From contig JBDRVV010000020.1 in the NCBI GenBank assembly GCA_039802005.1, positions 1 to 49,279 of the forward strand: a stretch of 49,279 bases of DNA. The letters run 5' to 3'. The position numbers and the translations under genes are program-made. Below, in pieces: positions 9,498 to 18,411 of the stretch. Source of the DNA: a candidate division WOR-3 bacterium. GTDB taxonomy: Bacteria > Hydrothermota > Tepidihabitantia > SM23-42 > JAOAFX01. Under the pieces are notes generated by a model, which saw nothing but the letters and a program-made list of their open reading frames with translations, made no database searches and was not told the origin of the DNA. Within the stretch, counting starts at the first letter, position 1, and each line of letters opens with the position of its first letter.

Positions 9498-9873
9498 TAT
9501 TCTTACATTAATAGTAATTCTAAACCAGACACCAACAGCTGATTCTCTGTTTCCTGTAGAGAGATACGAGTATGAACCTGCAGGACGTAGAGATCCATTT
9601 GTTCCATTATTGGGTCTGGAATTGGGTGGTGGTAAGACTGGCCATTTAAGTCCGGAAAACCTACGTCTCATTGGTATTCTCTGGGGAGATCGTGGTTATT
9701 ATGCTCTTGTTAAGGATGGCCAGGATAATGGTTATATTTTAAAACGCGGGGATCGCGTTGCTGGTGGCCATGTAAGTGAAATAAATCGCCAGGCAATAAT
9801 TTTTGAAATTATGCATGCAGGAGTTGTAACAAAATATGAATTAAGACTCCAAGAGGGAAAAGAAAGGAGGTAA
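9475..9873 (+). CDS. pilP: PilP-like pilus lipoprotein/adaptor
   Basis: The 132-residue protein starts at a GTG preceded by AGGAGG (9464-9469 region). It has an N-terminal hydrophobic stretch, then the PilP core: YEPAGRRDPFVPL, GILWGDRGYYALVKDG, YILKRGDRV. PilP links the PilNO complex to the PilQ secretin in the periplasm. It is shorter than proteobacterial PilP and has no clear lipobox. Position between pilO and pilQ supports the call. Confidence 0.85.
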   Translation: MVLHAVGSILTLIVILNQTPTADSLFPVERYEYEPAGRRDPFVPLLGLELGGGKTGHLSPENLRLIGILWGDRGYYALVKDGQDNGYILKRGDRVAGGHVSEINRQAIIFEIMHAGVVTKYELRLQEGKERR

Positions 9874-9876
9874 ATT

Positions 9877-11472
9877 ATGAGATTTTTGTTAACAATTCTC
9901 TCAATACTCTCTCTGCTTAATGGTGTAGTTATTAAAGATGTTATTGTGAAATCCGAGGGAGTAAATACGAAATTGATCATTGAATCGGACGGACCATTTA
10001 TCGCTAATGCTTTCAGCCTCAAAGACCCATCAAGGATGGTTATTGACTGCTCCGGAGTATCCAGCAATCTCACAGGAAAGAATTATGTAATAAATTCTGG
10101 TGGTATAAAGGATATTTCAATTACAGGATTTGCCGGGCAGCCAGATTTAGTTCGGGTTGTAGCAAAGTTAAATCAAGATTACTCATTTTTGACTACAACT
10201 GAAGGCAACAATTTTGTAGTAACATTGCTAACCGGCTTAACTGCTCCGATACCTACCTGGCAGGCATTAAATGCCCAGGCAGCAGCTCCCGTTGCACCTG
10301 AGGCACCACCTCCAGCGGTTCCGAGTTCCAGGCCACCGGTCAGTATAACTGGCAGGCCTATCAGCATTGACCTTGAAAATGCGGATATTCTTACTGTATT
10401 AAGGGCACTTTCTGAATATGCGGGTGTAAATATTGTTGCAGGAAAGGATGTAAAGGGGACGGTTACAGTAAGACTCCATAATGTTCCCTGGAAACAGGCA
10501 CTGGAAATTATCCTTCGTGCTGCTGGCTATGCATATCGTGAGGACCCGGGTGTGATTAGGGTTGATACTGCAGAAAATCTTGATAAACAGGATTTTGATT
10601 TGCCGCTAATTTCTAATATTTATAAACTTGAATTTGCCAACCCTTCAGAAATGTTGACTAAGATTCAGGCAATGCTCTCACCAAAAGGTAAGGCAAATGT
10701 TGATGAAAGAACGAATTCTGTGGTTGTCACAGAGGTAGAACCCATTCATGATAAAATTAAACAACTTGTAAAATTGCTCGATACACCAACGCCACAGGTG
10801 GAAATAATGGCGAAGGTTGTTGATGTAGATGCCTCGCAATCCCAGGGACTCGGTATCAACTGGACATTAAAAGGGCTTGAGAGTAGATTATTGAGGGTTG
10901 ATGTCACAAGCAATCCCACGCCCGCGATTGCAGGTTACGGTGTATTTAATATTGGAACCGTTCCTTCACTTGCTCAGGTAAGTGCAACAATCAATATCCT
11001 CGAAGAAAAGGGAAAGGCAAATACTATCTCTGCACCACGGGTATCAGCAGTTGATAACAAAAAGGCCTCAATCCTTGGTGGACAAAGGTTTGGTATTCCA
11101 ACAAGGGATATGGCCGGCAATACGGTGATACAATTCTATACCGTGGGTACAAAACTTGAAGTTACTCCCCACATAAATTCTCTGGAAGAAATTACTATGG
11201 AGATTCATGCTGAGGTGAGTGAACTTGACCGTGCATCAGCATTGGCAGGCAGACCAATTATTACTACCTCTGAGGCGGACACAAGGGTTCTTGTAAAGGA
11301 TGGTAATACCGTTGTGATTGGTGGCTTTATTAGAAAGAAAGAGACAAAGAGTGTGCGGGGTATACCGATACTGAAAAACATTCCTATCATAGGGGCGCTA
11401 TTCCGTGAAACAACAACGACTTATGAAGATAGGGAATTATTGATATTCATTACACCAACGATAATAAAGTAA
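9877..11472 (+). CDS. pilQ: type IV pilus secretin PilQ
   Basis: The 531-residue outer-membrane secretin has a signal peptide (1-16) and an AMIN domain (about 20-115) that binds peptidoglycan. An Ala/Pro linker follows (VAPEAPPPAVP), then an STN/N0-N1 region (DADILTVLRALSEYAGVNIV-type block from about 165). The secretin barrel ends with the diagnostic GGFIRKKETKSVRGIPIL...GALFRETTT...RELLIFITPTII. It is compact, with one AMIN and few N domains. It is the last gene of pilMNOPQ and is followed by a strong terminator; the pilus motor and pilin genes are not in this window. Confidence 0.93.
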   Translation: MRFLLTILSILSLLNGVVIKDVIVKSEGVNTKLIIESDGPFIANAFSLKDPSRMVIDCSGVSSNLTGKNYVINSGGIKDISITGFAGQPDLVRVVAKLNQDYSFLTTTEGNNFVVTLLTGLTAPIPTWQALNAQAAAPVAPEAPPPAVPSSRPPVSITGRPISIDLENADILTVLRALSEYAGVNIVAGKDVKGTVTVRLHNVPWKQALEIILRAAGYAYREDPGVIRVDTAENLDKQDFDLPLISNIYKLEFANPSEMLTKIQAMLSPKGKANVDERTNSVVVTEVEPIHDKIKQLVKLLDTPTPQVEIMAKVVDVDASQSQGLGINWTLKGLESRLLRVDVTSNPTPAIAGYGVFNIGTVPSLAQVSATINILEEKGKANTISAPRVSAVDNKKASILGGQRFGIPTRDMAGNTVIQFYTVGTKLEVTPHINSLEEITMEIHAEVSELDRASALAGRPIITTSEADTRVLVKDGNTVVIGGFIRKKETKSVRGIPILKNIPIIGALFRETTTTYEDRELLIFITPTIIK

Positions 11473-11498
11473 TATAGAGAAAATCACGAATTAATAAT

Positions 11499-11541
11499 AA
11501 ATGAACCCCGAGGCACAGGACGTGTTTCGGGGTTCATTTAA
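11499..11541 (+). terminator. intrinsic terminator after pilQ
   Basis: A perfect 13-bp stem (11499-11511 with 11527-11539, AAATGAACCCCGA and its complement), 15-nt loop, followed by an AT-rich stretch. It separates pilQ from rsmD. Confidence 0.8.
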
Positions 11542-11547
11542 ATACTG

Positions 11548-12084
11548 ATGAGAATCCTTACAGGCTCATATAAAGGTAAGATACTCAAGGTTTCAAAAAA
11601 TGGAATCAGACCGACAAAGGCGATTGTGCGTTCAGCAATATTTAATATCTTGGGAGAAAATATTAATGATGCTTTTGTTCTGGATATATTTGCTGGTACC
11701 GGCGCAATGGGGATTGAGGCATTATCAAGAGGTGCCCGCTTTTGTATATTTATAGAAAAAAATCCCGCCGCACTTTTAAAGAATATAAAGGCACTTGACC
11801 TTAATGATAAAATAAAAGTGATAAAATTTGATTTTCGCCCGGGATTAAAAAAACTACGCGGTATGGCATTTGATATAGTATTTATTGATCCACCTTACAG
11901 AACAGGATATTTAAATGAAACATTGGCACTCTTATGTTTTTATAATCTGCTCAAAGAGGAATCTATTATCGTTGTTGAATATTCTAATTTTTACTCTCGT
12001 TCAATTGATAATAGATACGAAATTATTAAAGAAAGAAAATATGGTGATACGATTGTATCTTTTTTAAAATTAAAAAGGAGTTAA
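11548..12084 (+). CDS. rsmD: 16S rRNA (guanine(966)-N(2))-methyltransferase RsmD
   Basis: 178 residues, the normal length. It methylates the exocyclic amine of G966 in 16S rRNA. Seen: MRILTGSYKG start, RPTKAIVRSAIFNIL, the SAM-binding VLDIFAGTGAMGIEALSRGA and the catalytic FIDPPY. It lies just after the pilQ terminator and two bases before coaD, the common rsmD-coaD pair. Confidence 0.95.
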   Translation: MRILTGSYKGKILKVSKNGIRPTKAIVRSAIFNILGENINDAFVLDIFAGTGAMGIEALSRGARFCIFIEKNPAALLKNIKALDLNDKIKVIKFDFRPGLKKLRGMAFDIVFIDPPYRTGYLNETLALLCFYNLLKEESIIVVEYSNFYSRSIDNRYEIIKERKYGDTIVSFLKLKRS

Positions 12085-12086
12085 AA

Positions 12087-12569
12087 ATGAAAAAAGCAGT
12101 TTATGCTGGCACTTTTGACCCGATAACTTATGGACATATTGATGTAATAAATCGGGCAACAAAAATATTTGACAAAATAATCATTGGGGTTAGTGCCCGT
12201 CCTAAAAAGACTCTTTTTACTCTTGACGAAAGAATAAAAATGATAAAAGAGGTGTTCAAAAATAATAACAAAGTCATAGTAAAAGGATTTTCTTCATTAC
12301 TCGTTGAATTTGTTGAATCAGTTTCAGCAAAAACAATCATTCGTGGTATTCGGGCAGTATCAGACTTTGACTATGAATTCCAACTTGCGTTAATGAACAG
12401 AAAATTGAAACCGCAGATTGAAACGCTCTTTCTTATGCCGTCAGAAAATTATATATTTGTTAGTTCATCTCTGGTTAAAGAAATTGCCTCATTGGGCGGT
12501 GATGTTTCAAGACTTGTACCACCGGTTGTAATAAAAAATTTGAAGAAAAAATTTAATATTAAACCCTGA
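12087..12569 (+). CDS. coaD: phosphopantetheine adenylyltransferase
   Basis: 160 residues. It transfers AMP to 4'-phosphopantetheine in CoA synthesis. Seen: the TFDPITYGHIDVI nucleotidyltransferase signature (T/HxGH), GIRAVSDFDYEFQLALMNR, and YIFVSSSLVKEIA near the C-terminus. AGGAG precedes the ATG. It overlaps the convergent acyl-CoA ligase gene tail to tail by 11 bp. Confidence 0.96.
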   Translation: MKKAVYAGTFDPITYGHIDVINRATKIFDKIIIGVSARPKKTLFTLDERIKMIKEVFKNNNKVIVKGFSSLLVEFVESVSAKTIIRGIRAVSDFDYEFQLALMNRKLKPQIETLFLMPSENYIFVSSSLVKEIASLGGDVSRLVPPVVIKNLKKKFNIKP

Positions 12570-14193
12570 TGCTCCGTTCAATAAACATATGCCTTTTTAT
12601 CTTCTGGGTTGTGGTTTTGGGAAATTCTTCTTCGCGGAGCTCAAATTTTGTAATACGTTTGTAAACCGGCAAATCTTCGTTAATCTTTCTTATTTCATCT
12701 CTGATTATTTTTTCTATATCAGAAAATTCTAAATGTATATGATGGGTCATACTATATTCTTCTAACAACTCATAATCAGGGTATACCAATGCGCAGACTT
12801 CTTCATTTTTAGTTTCGGGGTCTATTCTGGGAACGACAAGGACTTCTTTTATCCATTTACTTGTTAGCAATTTTTCTTCTAATTCTTCAGGTATAATATT
12901 CTTCCCGGTTGGAGTTACAATGAGACTCTTTTTCCTGCCGGTGATGTGTATATAACCTTCATTGTCAATATAACCAAGGTCACCCGTATAAAGCCATCCG
13001 TCTTTTAAGATTTCATTTGTTGCTTCTTCATTTTTGTAATAACCGAGCATTACATTTGGACCCTTTACAATGATCTCGCCAATTCCATTTTCGTCCGGCT
13101 CAAAAATTTTGACCTCAACTTCCGGTAATGGTTTTCCAACAGAATTATTTTTGGGCCTTGACATAGGATTAACCGATATTACTGGTGCGGCCTCAGTCAA
13201 ACCATATCCCTGTAATATTGGAATACCAAACATTTCAAGCCCCTGAGCAACTTTAGCTGATAATGCTGCCCCGCCAGAGACTGCAAGGCGCAAATTTTCT
13301 AAACCCATTTCTTTTCTTATTTTACTGAAAAGAGGTTTGCGTAGAAATTTAAAAATAGAAGTTACACCACTGATGGTATTAAATATCAATTTTGTAGGAA
13401 TTGATGCACTGGCAATTTTTCTCTGAACACCGGCAAGAAATTTTTCAAAAAGAAGGGGAACCGCGATCAAACAGGTTATCTTCGCCTCTTTAAATGTGGC
13501 GATTAAGTCATTCGGTTTAAGGCTGGGCGGATAAAATATAGATACCCCACGATAAAGGGGGTATAAAAATCCACAGGTTGCTTCAAATGTGTGATGCATA
13601 GGAATTATTGATACAAAACTGTCGGTATAATATACAGGAATTGCTTTCTCTATTGCCTGTAAATTTGAAATGATATTTTTATGACTTAACATTACTGCCT
13701 TAGCAAGACCTGTTGTTCCTGATGTAAAGATTAGGATTGCAAGGGATTCAGGATCTATCTCTACTTGTTTTTCACTTTTAGCAGAAGGTATTTCTTTGAT
13801 TTTTTTCATGCTTATCAACCATTTTAAATCTTTTAATTCACCTTTGATTGATTCTATCTTGTAAATGTGTCCTTCCGAACATAATACTCCCCTTGCTCCA
13901 CTTTCTCTTAAAATATGGATTAATTCTGCTTCACCAAGCATTGCATCAAGTGGAACACAGATCAAACCAGCACGCACTATTCCAAGATAGCTGATTGCCC
14001 ATTCTGGACTGTTCTCGCCGAGAACACCAAATCTATCTCCGGGTTTCAACCCAAGGCTATATAAATATTGTTTTAGTGCCAGAACCCTATCCTTTAATTC
14101 TGAGTAGTTATAAACATTATTCCCTTTTTTTAAGGCAATCTTATCTGGATGATTTTTAACCGATTCCTCAAAGACCTCACCGATTGTCTTCAA
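12559..14193 (-). CDS. long-chain acyl-CoA synthetase (AMP-forming)
   Basis: The 544-residue ANL-superfamily enzyme activates a carboxylic acid, probably a fatty acid, to its CoA thioester through an acyl-AMP. Motifs: P-loop ILIFTSGTTGLAKAVMLSH (A3), GYGLTEAAPVI (A5), YTGDLGYIDNEGYIHITGRKK (A7-A8) and a C-terminal TTTQKIKRH with the catalytic lysine region. No transmembrane or ACP domain is seen. It is the last gene of the hpf-hprK-EIIA operon and overlaps the upstream gene by 17 bp. Substrate chain length cannot be told from sequence by eye. Confidence 0.88.
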   Translation of the reverse strand: MKTIGEVFEESVKNHPDKIALKKGNNVYNYSELKDRVLALKQYLYSLGLKPGDRFGVLGENSPEWAISYLGIVRAGLICVPLDAMLGEAELIHILRESGARGVLCSEGHIYKIESIKGELKDLKWLISMKKIKEIPSAKSEKQVEIDPESLAILIFTSGTTGLAKAVMLSHKNIISNLQAIEKAIPVYYTDSFVSIIPMHHTFEATCGFLYPLYRGVSIFYPPSLKPNDLIATFKEAKITCLIAVPLLFEKFLAGVQRKIASASIPTKLIFNTISGVTSIFKFLRKPLFSKIRKEMGLENLRLAVSGGAALSAKVAQGLEMFGIPILQGYGLTEAAPVISVNPMSRPKNNSVGKPLPEVEVKIFEPDENGIGEIIVKGPNVMLGYYKNEEATNEILKDGWLYTGDLGYIDNEGYIHITGRKKSLIVTPTGKNIIPEELEEKLLTSKWIKEVLVVPRIDPETKNEEVCALVYPDYELLEEYSMTHHIHLEFSDIEKIIRDEIRKINEDLPVYKRITKFELREEEFPKTTTQKIKRHMFIERSIRV

Positions 14194-14575
14194 TATTTCC
14201 TCCTAAGGTTATAATGTTATCCTTTGCCTTCTTTAATAATATTGGAACTAGCTCATCTACATTATATTTTTCTCGCAATAAAAAAAATTCAAGAAGCATT
14301 GGTAAATTTATACCACAGAGAATCTTTAAATTTTTATTTTCCTTTAGGACATTTAAACATGAGATTGCACAACTTCCGCCAGGGAGGTCAACAAAAATTA
14401 TTTTTTCCTGATTATCGGAATTTATTGATTTCTTCAGGATTTCTGTTAGTGATTCGCAGGATAAACTTTCATTTGAAATTACCTCAACCATATCCTGTTT
14501 GCCCAATATCTTTTCAACCGTGTTTAGTAATGCCTGGCTAAAATTACCATGTCCAATAATAATACCTTTAATCAT
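14177..14575 (-). CDS. PTS mannose-family EIIA domain protein
   Basis: 132 residues, one EIIA-Man domain. The phosphoacceptor His is in GIIIGHGNFSQALL (His-9), followed by IIFVDLPGGSCAISC and GINLPMLLEFF. No EIIB, EIIC or EIID is nearby, so a regulatory role in a PTS-Ntr-like chain is likelier than sugar uptake. It overlaps hprK by 4 bp (ATGA). Proteobacterial loci with hpf, hprK and manX in one cluster are a known parallel. Confidence 0.88.
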   Translation of the reverse strand: MIKGIIIGHGNFSQALLNTVEKILGKQDMVEVISNESLSCESLTEILKKSINSDNQEKIIFVDLPGGSCAISCLNVLKENKNLKILCGINLPMLLEFFLLREKYNVDELVPILLKKAKDNIITLGGNIEDNR

Positions 14576-15552
14576 TCTATATCCTCATCAAAATGAACAC
14601 TGGGGACTTCCTTTTTAAAAATAACCCTACGCAATTCATCATTGTATTCCTTAGCAACATTTATTCCTCTTAATTCTAAGAGATAGTTCATAGCAACAAC
14701 TTCGGTGATAACTGAGACATTTTTACCAGGTGTCAATGGTAGTCTAATATAAGGAATTTTGACTCCGAGAATTTTTTTCATTTTTTTGGTCAATCCAAGC
14801 CTTTCATATTCGCCTTTTGTTTCTTCCCAGTAAACAAGTTCAATTACTATTTCAATACGCTTACGCAGGCGAACCGCTTTGACACCAAATACTCTAAATA
14901 TATCAACGATACCGACACCACGAATTTCAAGGTGATGTTTAAGTTTATCGCTTTTCTCCGCGCCCATCCCTATAAGCATTTCTCCTCTACGCACAATCTT
15001 TACCAGATCATCTGCCACAAGGCGGTGTCCTCTTTCTACTAAATCAAGCGCACACTCACTTTTTCCAATACCGGGTTTGCCCAAAAATAAAACACCCACT
15101 CCGTAAATATCAATTAATGTCCCATGCAAATATAATGTTGGTGCCAGTTTATAATCAAGATATGTTGAAAGAGAATGGATAAAAGGTGTTGTTGATAAAG
15201 GCGTCCTTAAAATTGGGATTTTCCGTTTGTTTGCTTCATCAATAAATTTTTCATCGATCTTTAGCTTTTTGGTTACAATAACACAGGGAGTGCCAAGTTT
15301 CATTATGGTGGCAATTCGTTTTGCCTTTGTATCTTTATCAAGTGTTTTTAAATAAGATGTCTCTGTTTTTCCAATTATCATTATCCTTTCACTTAAAAAA
15401 TATCCGGTGTAACCAGCGAGAGCAAGTCCGGGTCTAAATATATCACAACTCGTTATTACTCTTTTATGAAGATGGTCGGCGCCGGTGATTATTTCAAAAG
15501 AAAAATCTTTTTTCTTCTCTTCATACAAAGTTTTTGCGGTAATCTTATTCAT
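14572..15552 (-). CDS. hprK: HPr kinase/phosphorylase
   Basis: 326 residues. It phosphorylates or dephosphorylates a serine of HPr or an HPr-like protein. The N-terminal domain precedes the P-loop GKPGIGKSECALDL (near residue 155). The family signature LEIRGVGIVDIFRVFG follows and the C-terminal half is well conserved. It lies between hpf and EIIA with ATGA overlaps on both sides. No HPr gene is in the window. Confidence 0.93.
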   Translation of the reverse strand: MNKITAKTLYEEKKKDFSFEIITGADHLHKRVITSCDIFRPGLALAGYTGYFLSERIMIIGKTETSYLKTLDKDTKAKRIATIMKLGTPCVIVTKKLKIDEKFIDEANKRKIPILRTPLSTTPFIHSLSTYLDYKLAPTLYLHGTLIDIYGVGVLFLGKPGIGKSECALDLVERGHRLVADDLVKIVRRGEMLIGMGAEKSDKLKHHLEIRGVGIVDIFRVFGVKAVRLRKRIEIVIELVYWEETKGEYERLGLTKKMKKILGVKIPYIRLPLTPGKNVSVITEVVAMNYLLELRGINVAKEYNDELRRVIFKKEVPSVHFDEDIE

Positions 15553-15866
15553 ACCCTTTTTGTTTTTGCAGAAATTCTTTTTCTTTCTTTAAATTTATCT
15601 TCGTATTTCTGCAATTGTCTCTCTGCTTTTTTTGCCACATCAATTATGCCCTGATATATATCTTGAGTATTCACCTTGCAGTTAATCGTGGAATGTTTTA
15701 CGCGGAGTATAAGTTCCACCATACTTATTGATTTATCTTTTTCAAGAATAAGATTGCCATCAATTATTATATGTTCAAATCTCTTTAATTTTGCAAATTT
15801 TTTCCCCGCAAACTCAGTCATTGCATCGGTCAATGTGAAATTCCTTGCCGATATTGTTATATTCAT
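15549..15866 (-). CDS. hpf: ribosome hibernation promoting factor (short form)
   Basis: 105 residues, HPF/YfiA family. The beta-alpha-beta-beta-beta-alpha fold starts with MNITISARNFTLTDAM and has a basic C-terminus (KYEDKFKERKR). It lacks the extra C-terminal dimerisation domain of long HPF. It is first in the operon hpf-hprK-EIIA-acyl-CoA ligase, with a strong AAGGAGG RBS and a recognisable promoter upstream. Confidence 0.9.
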   Translation of the reverse strand: MNITISARNFTLTDAMTEFAGKKFAKLKRFEHIIIDGNLILEKDKSISMVELILRVKHSTINCKVNTQDIYQGIIDVAKKAERQLQKYEDKFKERKRISAKTKRV

Positions 15867-15886
15867 TTGTTCCTCCTTAGGTATTA

Positions 15887-15914
15887 ATTATATAAAAAAA
15901 ATAAAACATCTCAA
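15887..15914 (-). promoter_or_regulatory. promoter of the hpf operon
   Basis: On the minus strand, TTGAGA (forward 15909-15914), 16-bp spacer, TATAAT (forward 15887-15892). It gives a short leader with AAGGAGG before hpf. The -35 overlaps the 3' end of the thiE gene by four bases. Confidence 0.7.
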
Positions 15915-16921
15915 GCCCCTTTTATTAATGATTGTAAATTTTTTTTCAAACTGCCTTCAAAGAGATAAGATACAATAGCAATTCCGTCGGCGCCGGCCTT
16001 TAAAACCTTTTTATAATTTTTATCATTTATCCCACCAATAGCAATGATCGGAATATTAATTTTACTTTTAAGTTTCCGGATTAAATCCAGACCACAAATC
16101 CGCGCATTCTGTTTTGTTTTAGTCGGGAATATAGCACCAACGCCCAGATAATCCGCTCCATTATCTTGGGCTTTTAATGCTTCTTTCAAATTATGGGCAG
16201 AAACACCTATAATAAACTTTTCACCCAGTATTTCTCTCGCCTTTCTCAGGGGTAAATCTTCCTGCCCAAGATGAACTCCATCAGCATTTACTGCTAACGC
16301 AATATCAATACGATTATTGATAATAAATTTCAGCTCAGGGTTGGTTATTAATTTTTTTATTTTCTCCCCATAATAATAAAACTTTTTATCCGGCAGATTC
16401 TTTATGCGCAATTGAATCATTGTCGCGCCATTATTCTGAAGAATTTGCAACATTTCATATAATGGCATTTTATCAATATATTTTTCATCAATGATTACAT
16501 ATAATTTCGGGTTGAATCTTTTCTGATTCTTTTCCAAAACCAATTTTTCAAGGTCGTATATTTGAAACCTTATTTTTTTAACAAACCCGCTCAACGATTT
16601 ATTCCCGTGTCGTAATATTTCTTCAATTATGCGGGCAGATTCCTTTGCCCTTGAGAAATTTGCCAATATGAGGTCTATATCCTTTTTACGTGGGAGTGAA
16701 TCGAATTTCGCCTTTCTTCCTAAATCAATTTCACTCTTCCGATAAAACACCAAATCACTTATTGGTAAGGATTTTTTTAATAGAAAAAGTTCGTTTCTCA
16801 AATTTCTTATCTTTTTGAGAATAGAAGAATCTTTTATTATAAACCTAATATAATCTTCAATGAATTTGAGTGATTCTGTAAGACGATTAAGATTTACATC
16901 GAGAATACACTGCCACTGCAC
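15911..16921 (-). CDS. thiE: ThiD2-ThiE fusion: thiamine-phosphate synthase with N-terminal ThiD2-like domain
   Basis: 336 residues. The C-terminal ~200 are ThiE, which joins HMP-PP to thiazole phosphate: KLYVIIDEKYIDK, GATMIQLRIKN, VHLGQEDLPL, IGVSAHNLKEA, YLGVGAIFPTKTK, IIAIGGINDKN. The N-terminal ~135 residues (ILDVNLNRLTESLKFIEDYIRF ... NFSRAKESARIIEEI) resemble the ThiD2 domain known at the N-terminus of cyanobacterial and other ThiE proteins, which acts as an HMP-P kinase. The start is GTG at 16921, set by a promoter whose -10 ends 5 nt upstream. That leaves no room for a TPP riboswitch. Confidence 0.88.
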   Translation of the reverse strand: MQWQCILDVNLNRLTESLKFIEDYIRFIIKDSSILKKIRNLRNELFLLKKSLPISDLVFYRKSEIDLGRKAKFDSLPRKKDIDLILANFSRAKESARIIEEILRHGNKSLSGFVKKIRFQIYDLEKLVLEKNQKRFNPKLYVIIDEKYIDKMPLYEMLQILQNNGATMIQLRIKNLPDKKFYYYGEKIKKLITNPELKFIINNRIDIALAVNADGVHLGQEDLPLRKAREILGEKFIIGVSAHNLKEALKAQDNGADYLGVGAIFPTKTKQNARICGLDLIRKLKSKINIPIIAIGGINDKNYKKVLKAGADGIAIVSYLFEGSLKKNLQSLIKGA

Positions 16922-16926
16922 AAAGA

Positions 16927-16954
16927 ATTATATAAAAATAAAATGAGGTGTCAA
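16927..16954 (-). promoter_or_regulatory. promoter of thiE (leaderless, GTG start)
   Basis: On the minus strand, TTGACA (forward 16949-16954), 16-bp spacer, TATAAT (forward 16927-16932), 5 nt before the GTG at 16921. Confidence 0.8.
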
Positions 16955-16961
16955 GTAAATT

Positions 16962-18326
16962 TTATTTTTTTATTTTCTTTTTCATTTTATTAATATACAT
17001 TAGATGGTCAGCCTTTTTCAAAAGATTTTTAATGCTCTCGGGAGCTTTCGGGTTGTAATATGACCAACCAGCACTTAGTGAGATATTGAAAGGTAATTGT
17101 TTTGATTGATTAAATACCTCGAGGCTTTTATGTAAACGTTCATAGAAGGTTTCGCCTTTTGCTTTTTGTATTTCCAATGTTAAAACGACAAATTCATCCC
17201 CACCAATGCGGGCAATGATGTCAGAACCCCGGAATGTCTTTTTTAGAATTTTTGTTGTCCAGATGAGTGCCTGGTCGCCCATTGGGTGCCCAAATTTATC
17301 ATTTATATCTTTTAAATTGTCCATATCTATAAATAACAATAACATCGTTTTGTTCGTGCGCTGTGCAATTCTCATTTGATGTTCAGCGAGGGTCATAAAT
17401 CCCCGACGATTATATAAGCCTGTCAGTTCATCGGTAAAAGAAAGCGCCTGAAGGGTTGCAGTCATCTGTTTCCGTTCGGTTACATCTTCAATAACACCGT
17501 CTATCCATTTTATATAGCCATTTTCATCAAAATGTGCCTTGGCATACACTGAGGCCCAGAATGTTGAGCCGTCTTTTCTTTTCATCTGTAATTCCCTATC
17601 CCGAACTTCGCCATTTTTGATTAATTCTTTAATAAACTGGATTCTGTCTTTCGGATTTTTATAAAATTTTTCTGCGGGGATATGTAAAATCTGTTTCATT
17701 GATTTATATCCAAATAGATTTAAAAATGCTGGATTAACTTGAATCAAATAACCAGGTGGCTTAGCAGTGGAACGGTAAACACCCAGATTTACGTTATTCA
17801 CAATTGTACGGAATTTTTCTTCACTTTCCTGGAGCGCCAAGAGTGTCATTTTCTGGGGGGTGATATCTTGAGTGATGGTTACGACATGCTCAACTTTGCT
17901 CTGGTCATTTTTTATTGCATAATAATGCTGGGCAATCCATCTATCAAATTTTGTTTTTGGATCAACAACATGTATTTCCGGTATATATATTTCACCACCT
18001 TTATCAAATATTTTTTGAACCTTTGATGCATATTTTTTTAAATAGGGGTAGCGCTTCTTTGCACTCCATCCTCTACATTTTTTTTCATTCTCAATTATCT
18101 TGTGTTTGGTAAGATTCCAGATCCTTTTCCATGCCGTGTTGTATGAAATAAGTTCGCCCGAACCCAGACGCACAGTAATACCAACGGGCGAATGTTCAAA
18201 GACTGCTTTGTGCAAGACCTGGTATTCATGGATTTTATGTTGTAAAATCTTTAATTGAGTTTTTAAAACCGCAATTTCCTTCAATAATTTCTCTTTGGAA
18301 ATCTTTCTGTTCTTCATTCTCTTCAT
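16962..18326 (-). CDS. PAS-PAS-GGDEF diguanylate cyclase
   Basis: 454 residues: an N-terminal coiled coil (about 5-40), two PAS domains (about 45-165 and 170-290, each ending in a PAC-like segment) and a GGDEF domain (about 300-454). The active site is RIGGDEFVV and the product-inhibition I-site RGSD lies five residues before it, so an active, feedback-inhibited cyclase making c-di-GMP is expected. No transmembrane helix, so it is a cytosolic sensor. Because pilus assembly genes are nearby, a link to motility or surface behaviour is possible but not shown. Confidence 0.92.
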   Translation of the reverse strand: MKRMKNRKISKEKLLKEIAVLKTQLKILQHKIHEYQVLHKAVFEHSPVGITVRLGSGELISYNTAWKRIWNLTKHKIIENEKKCRGWSAKKRYPYLKKYASKVQKIFDKGGEIYIPEIHVVDPKTKFDRWIAQHYYAIKNDQSKVEHVVTITQDITPQKMTLLALQESEEKFRTIVNNVNLGVYRSTAKPPGYLIQVNPAFLNLFGYKSMKQILHIPAEKFYKNPKDRIQFIKELIKNGEVRDRELQMKRKDGSTFWASVYAKAHFDENGYIKWIDGVIEDVTERKQMTATLQALSFTDELTGLYNRRGFMTLAEHQMRIAQRTNKTMLLLFIDMDNLKDINDKFGHPMGDQALIWTTKILKKTFRGSDIIARIGGDEFVVLTLEIQKAKGETFYERLHKSLEVFNQSKQLPFNISLSAGWSYYNPKAPESIKNLLKKADHLMYINKMKKKIKK

Positions 18327-18335
18327 TATTTTTGA

Positions 18336-18363
18336 ATTATATAGGAATAATTTTTAATGTCAA
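18336..18363 (-). promoter_or_regulatory. promoter of the diguanylate cyclase gene
   Basis: On the minus strand, TTGACA (forward 18358-18363), 16-bp spacer, TATAAT (forward 18336-18341), 9 nt before the ATG at 18326. Confidence 0.78.
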
Positions 18364-18377
18364 TATCCCAGCGGTGC

Positions 18378-18406
18378 TTGACAACCCAGCGGGTGTCCAT
18401 TATAAT
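18378..18406 (+). promoter_or_regulatory. promoter of the SNase-like gene (leaderless)
   Basis: TTGACA (18378-18383), 17-bp spacer, TATAAT (18401-18406), 5 nt before the ATG at 18412. It is the only clear promoter here with a 17-bp spacer. It lies divergently next to the diguanylate cyclase promoter. Confidence 0.78.
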
Positions 18407-18411
18407 CGTTT

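Noticed and set aside
14224-14541. 105-codon plus-strand ORF over the EIIA gene
   Set aside because: Shadow frame of a well-supported gene; no RBS and no recognisable protein features.
16922-16954. TPP riboswitch upstream of thiE
   Set aside because: The -10 box is 5 nt from the start codon, so there is no leader RNA to fold.
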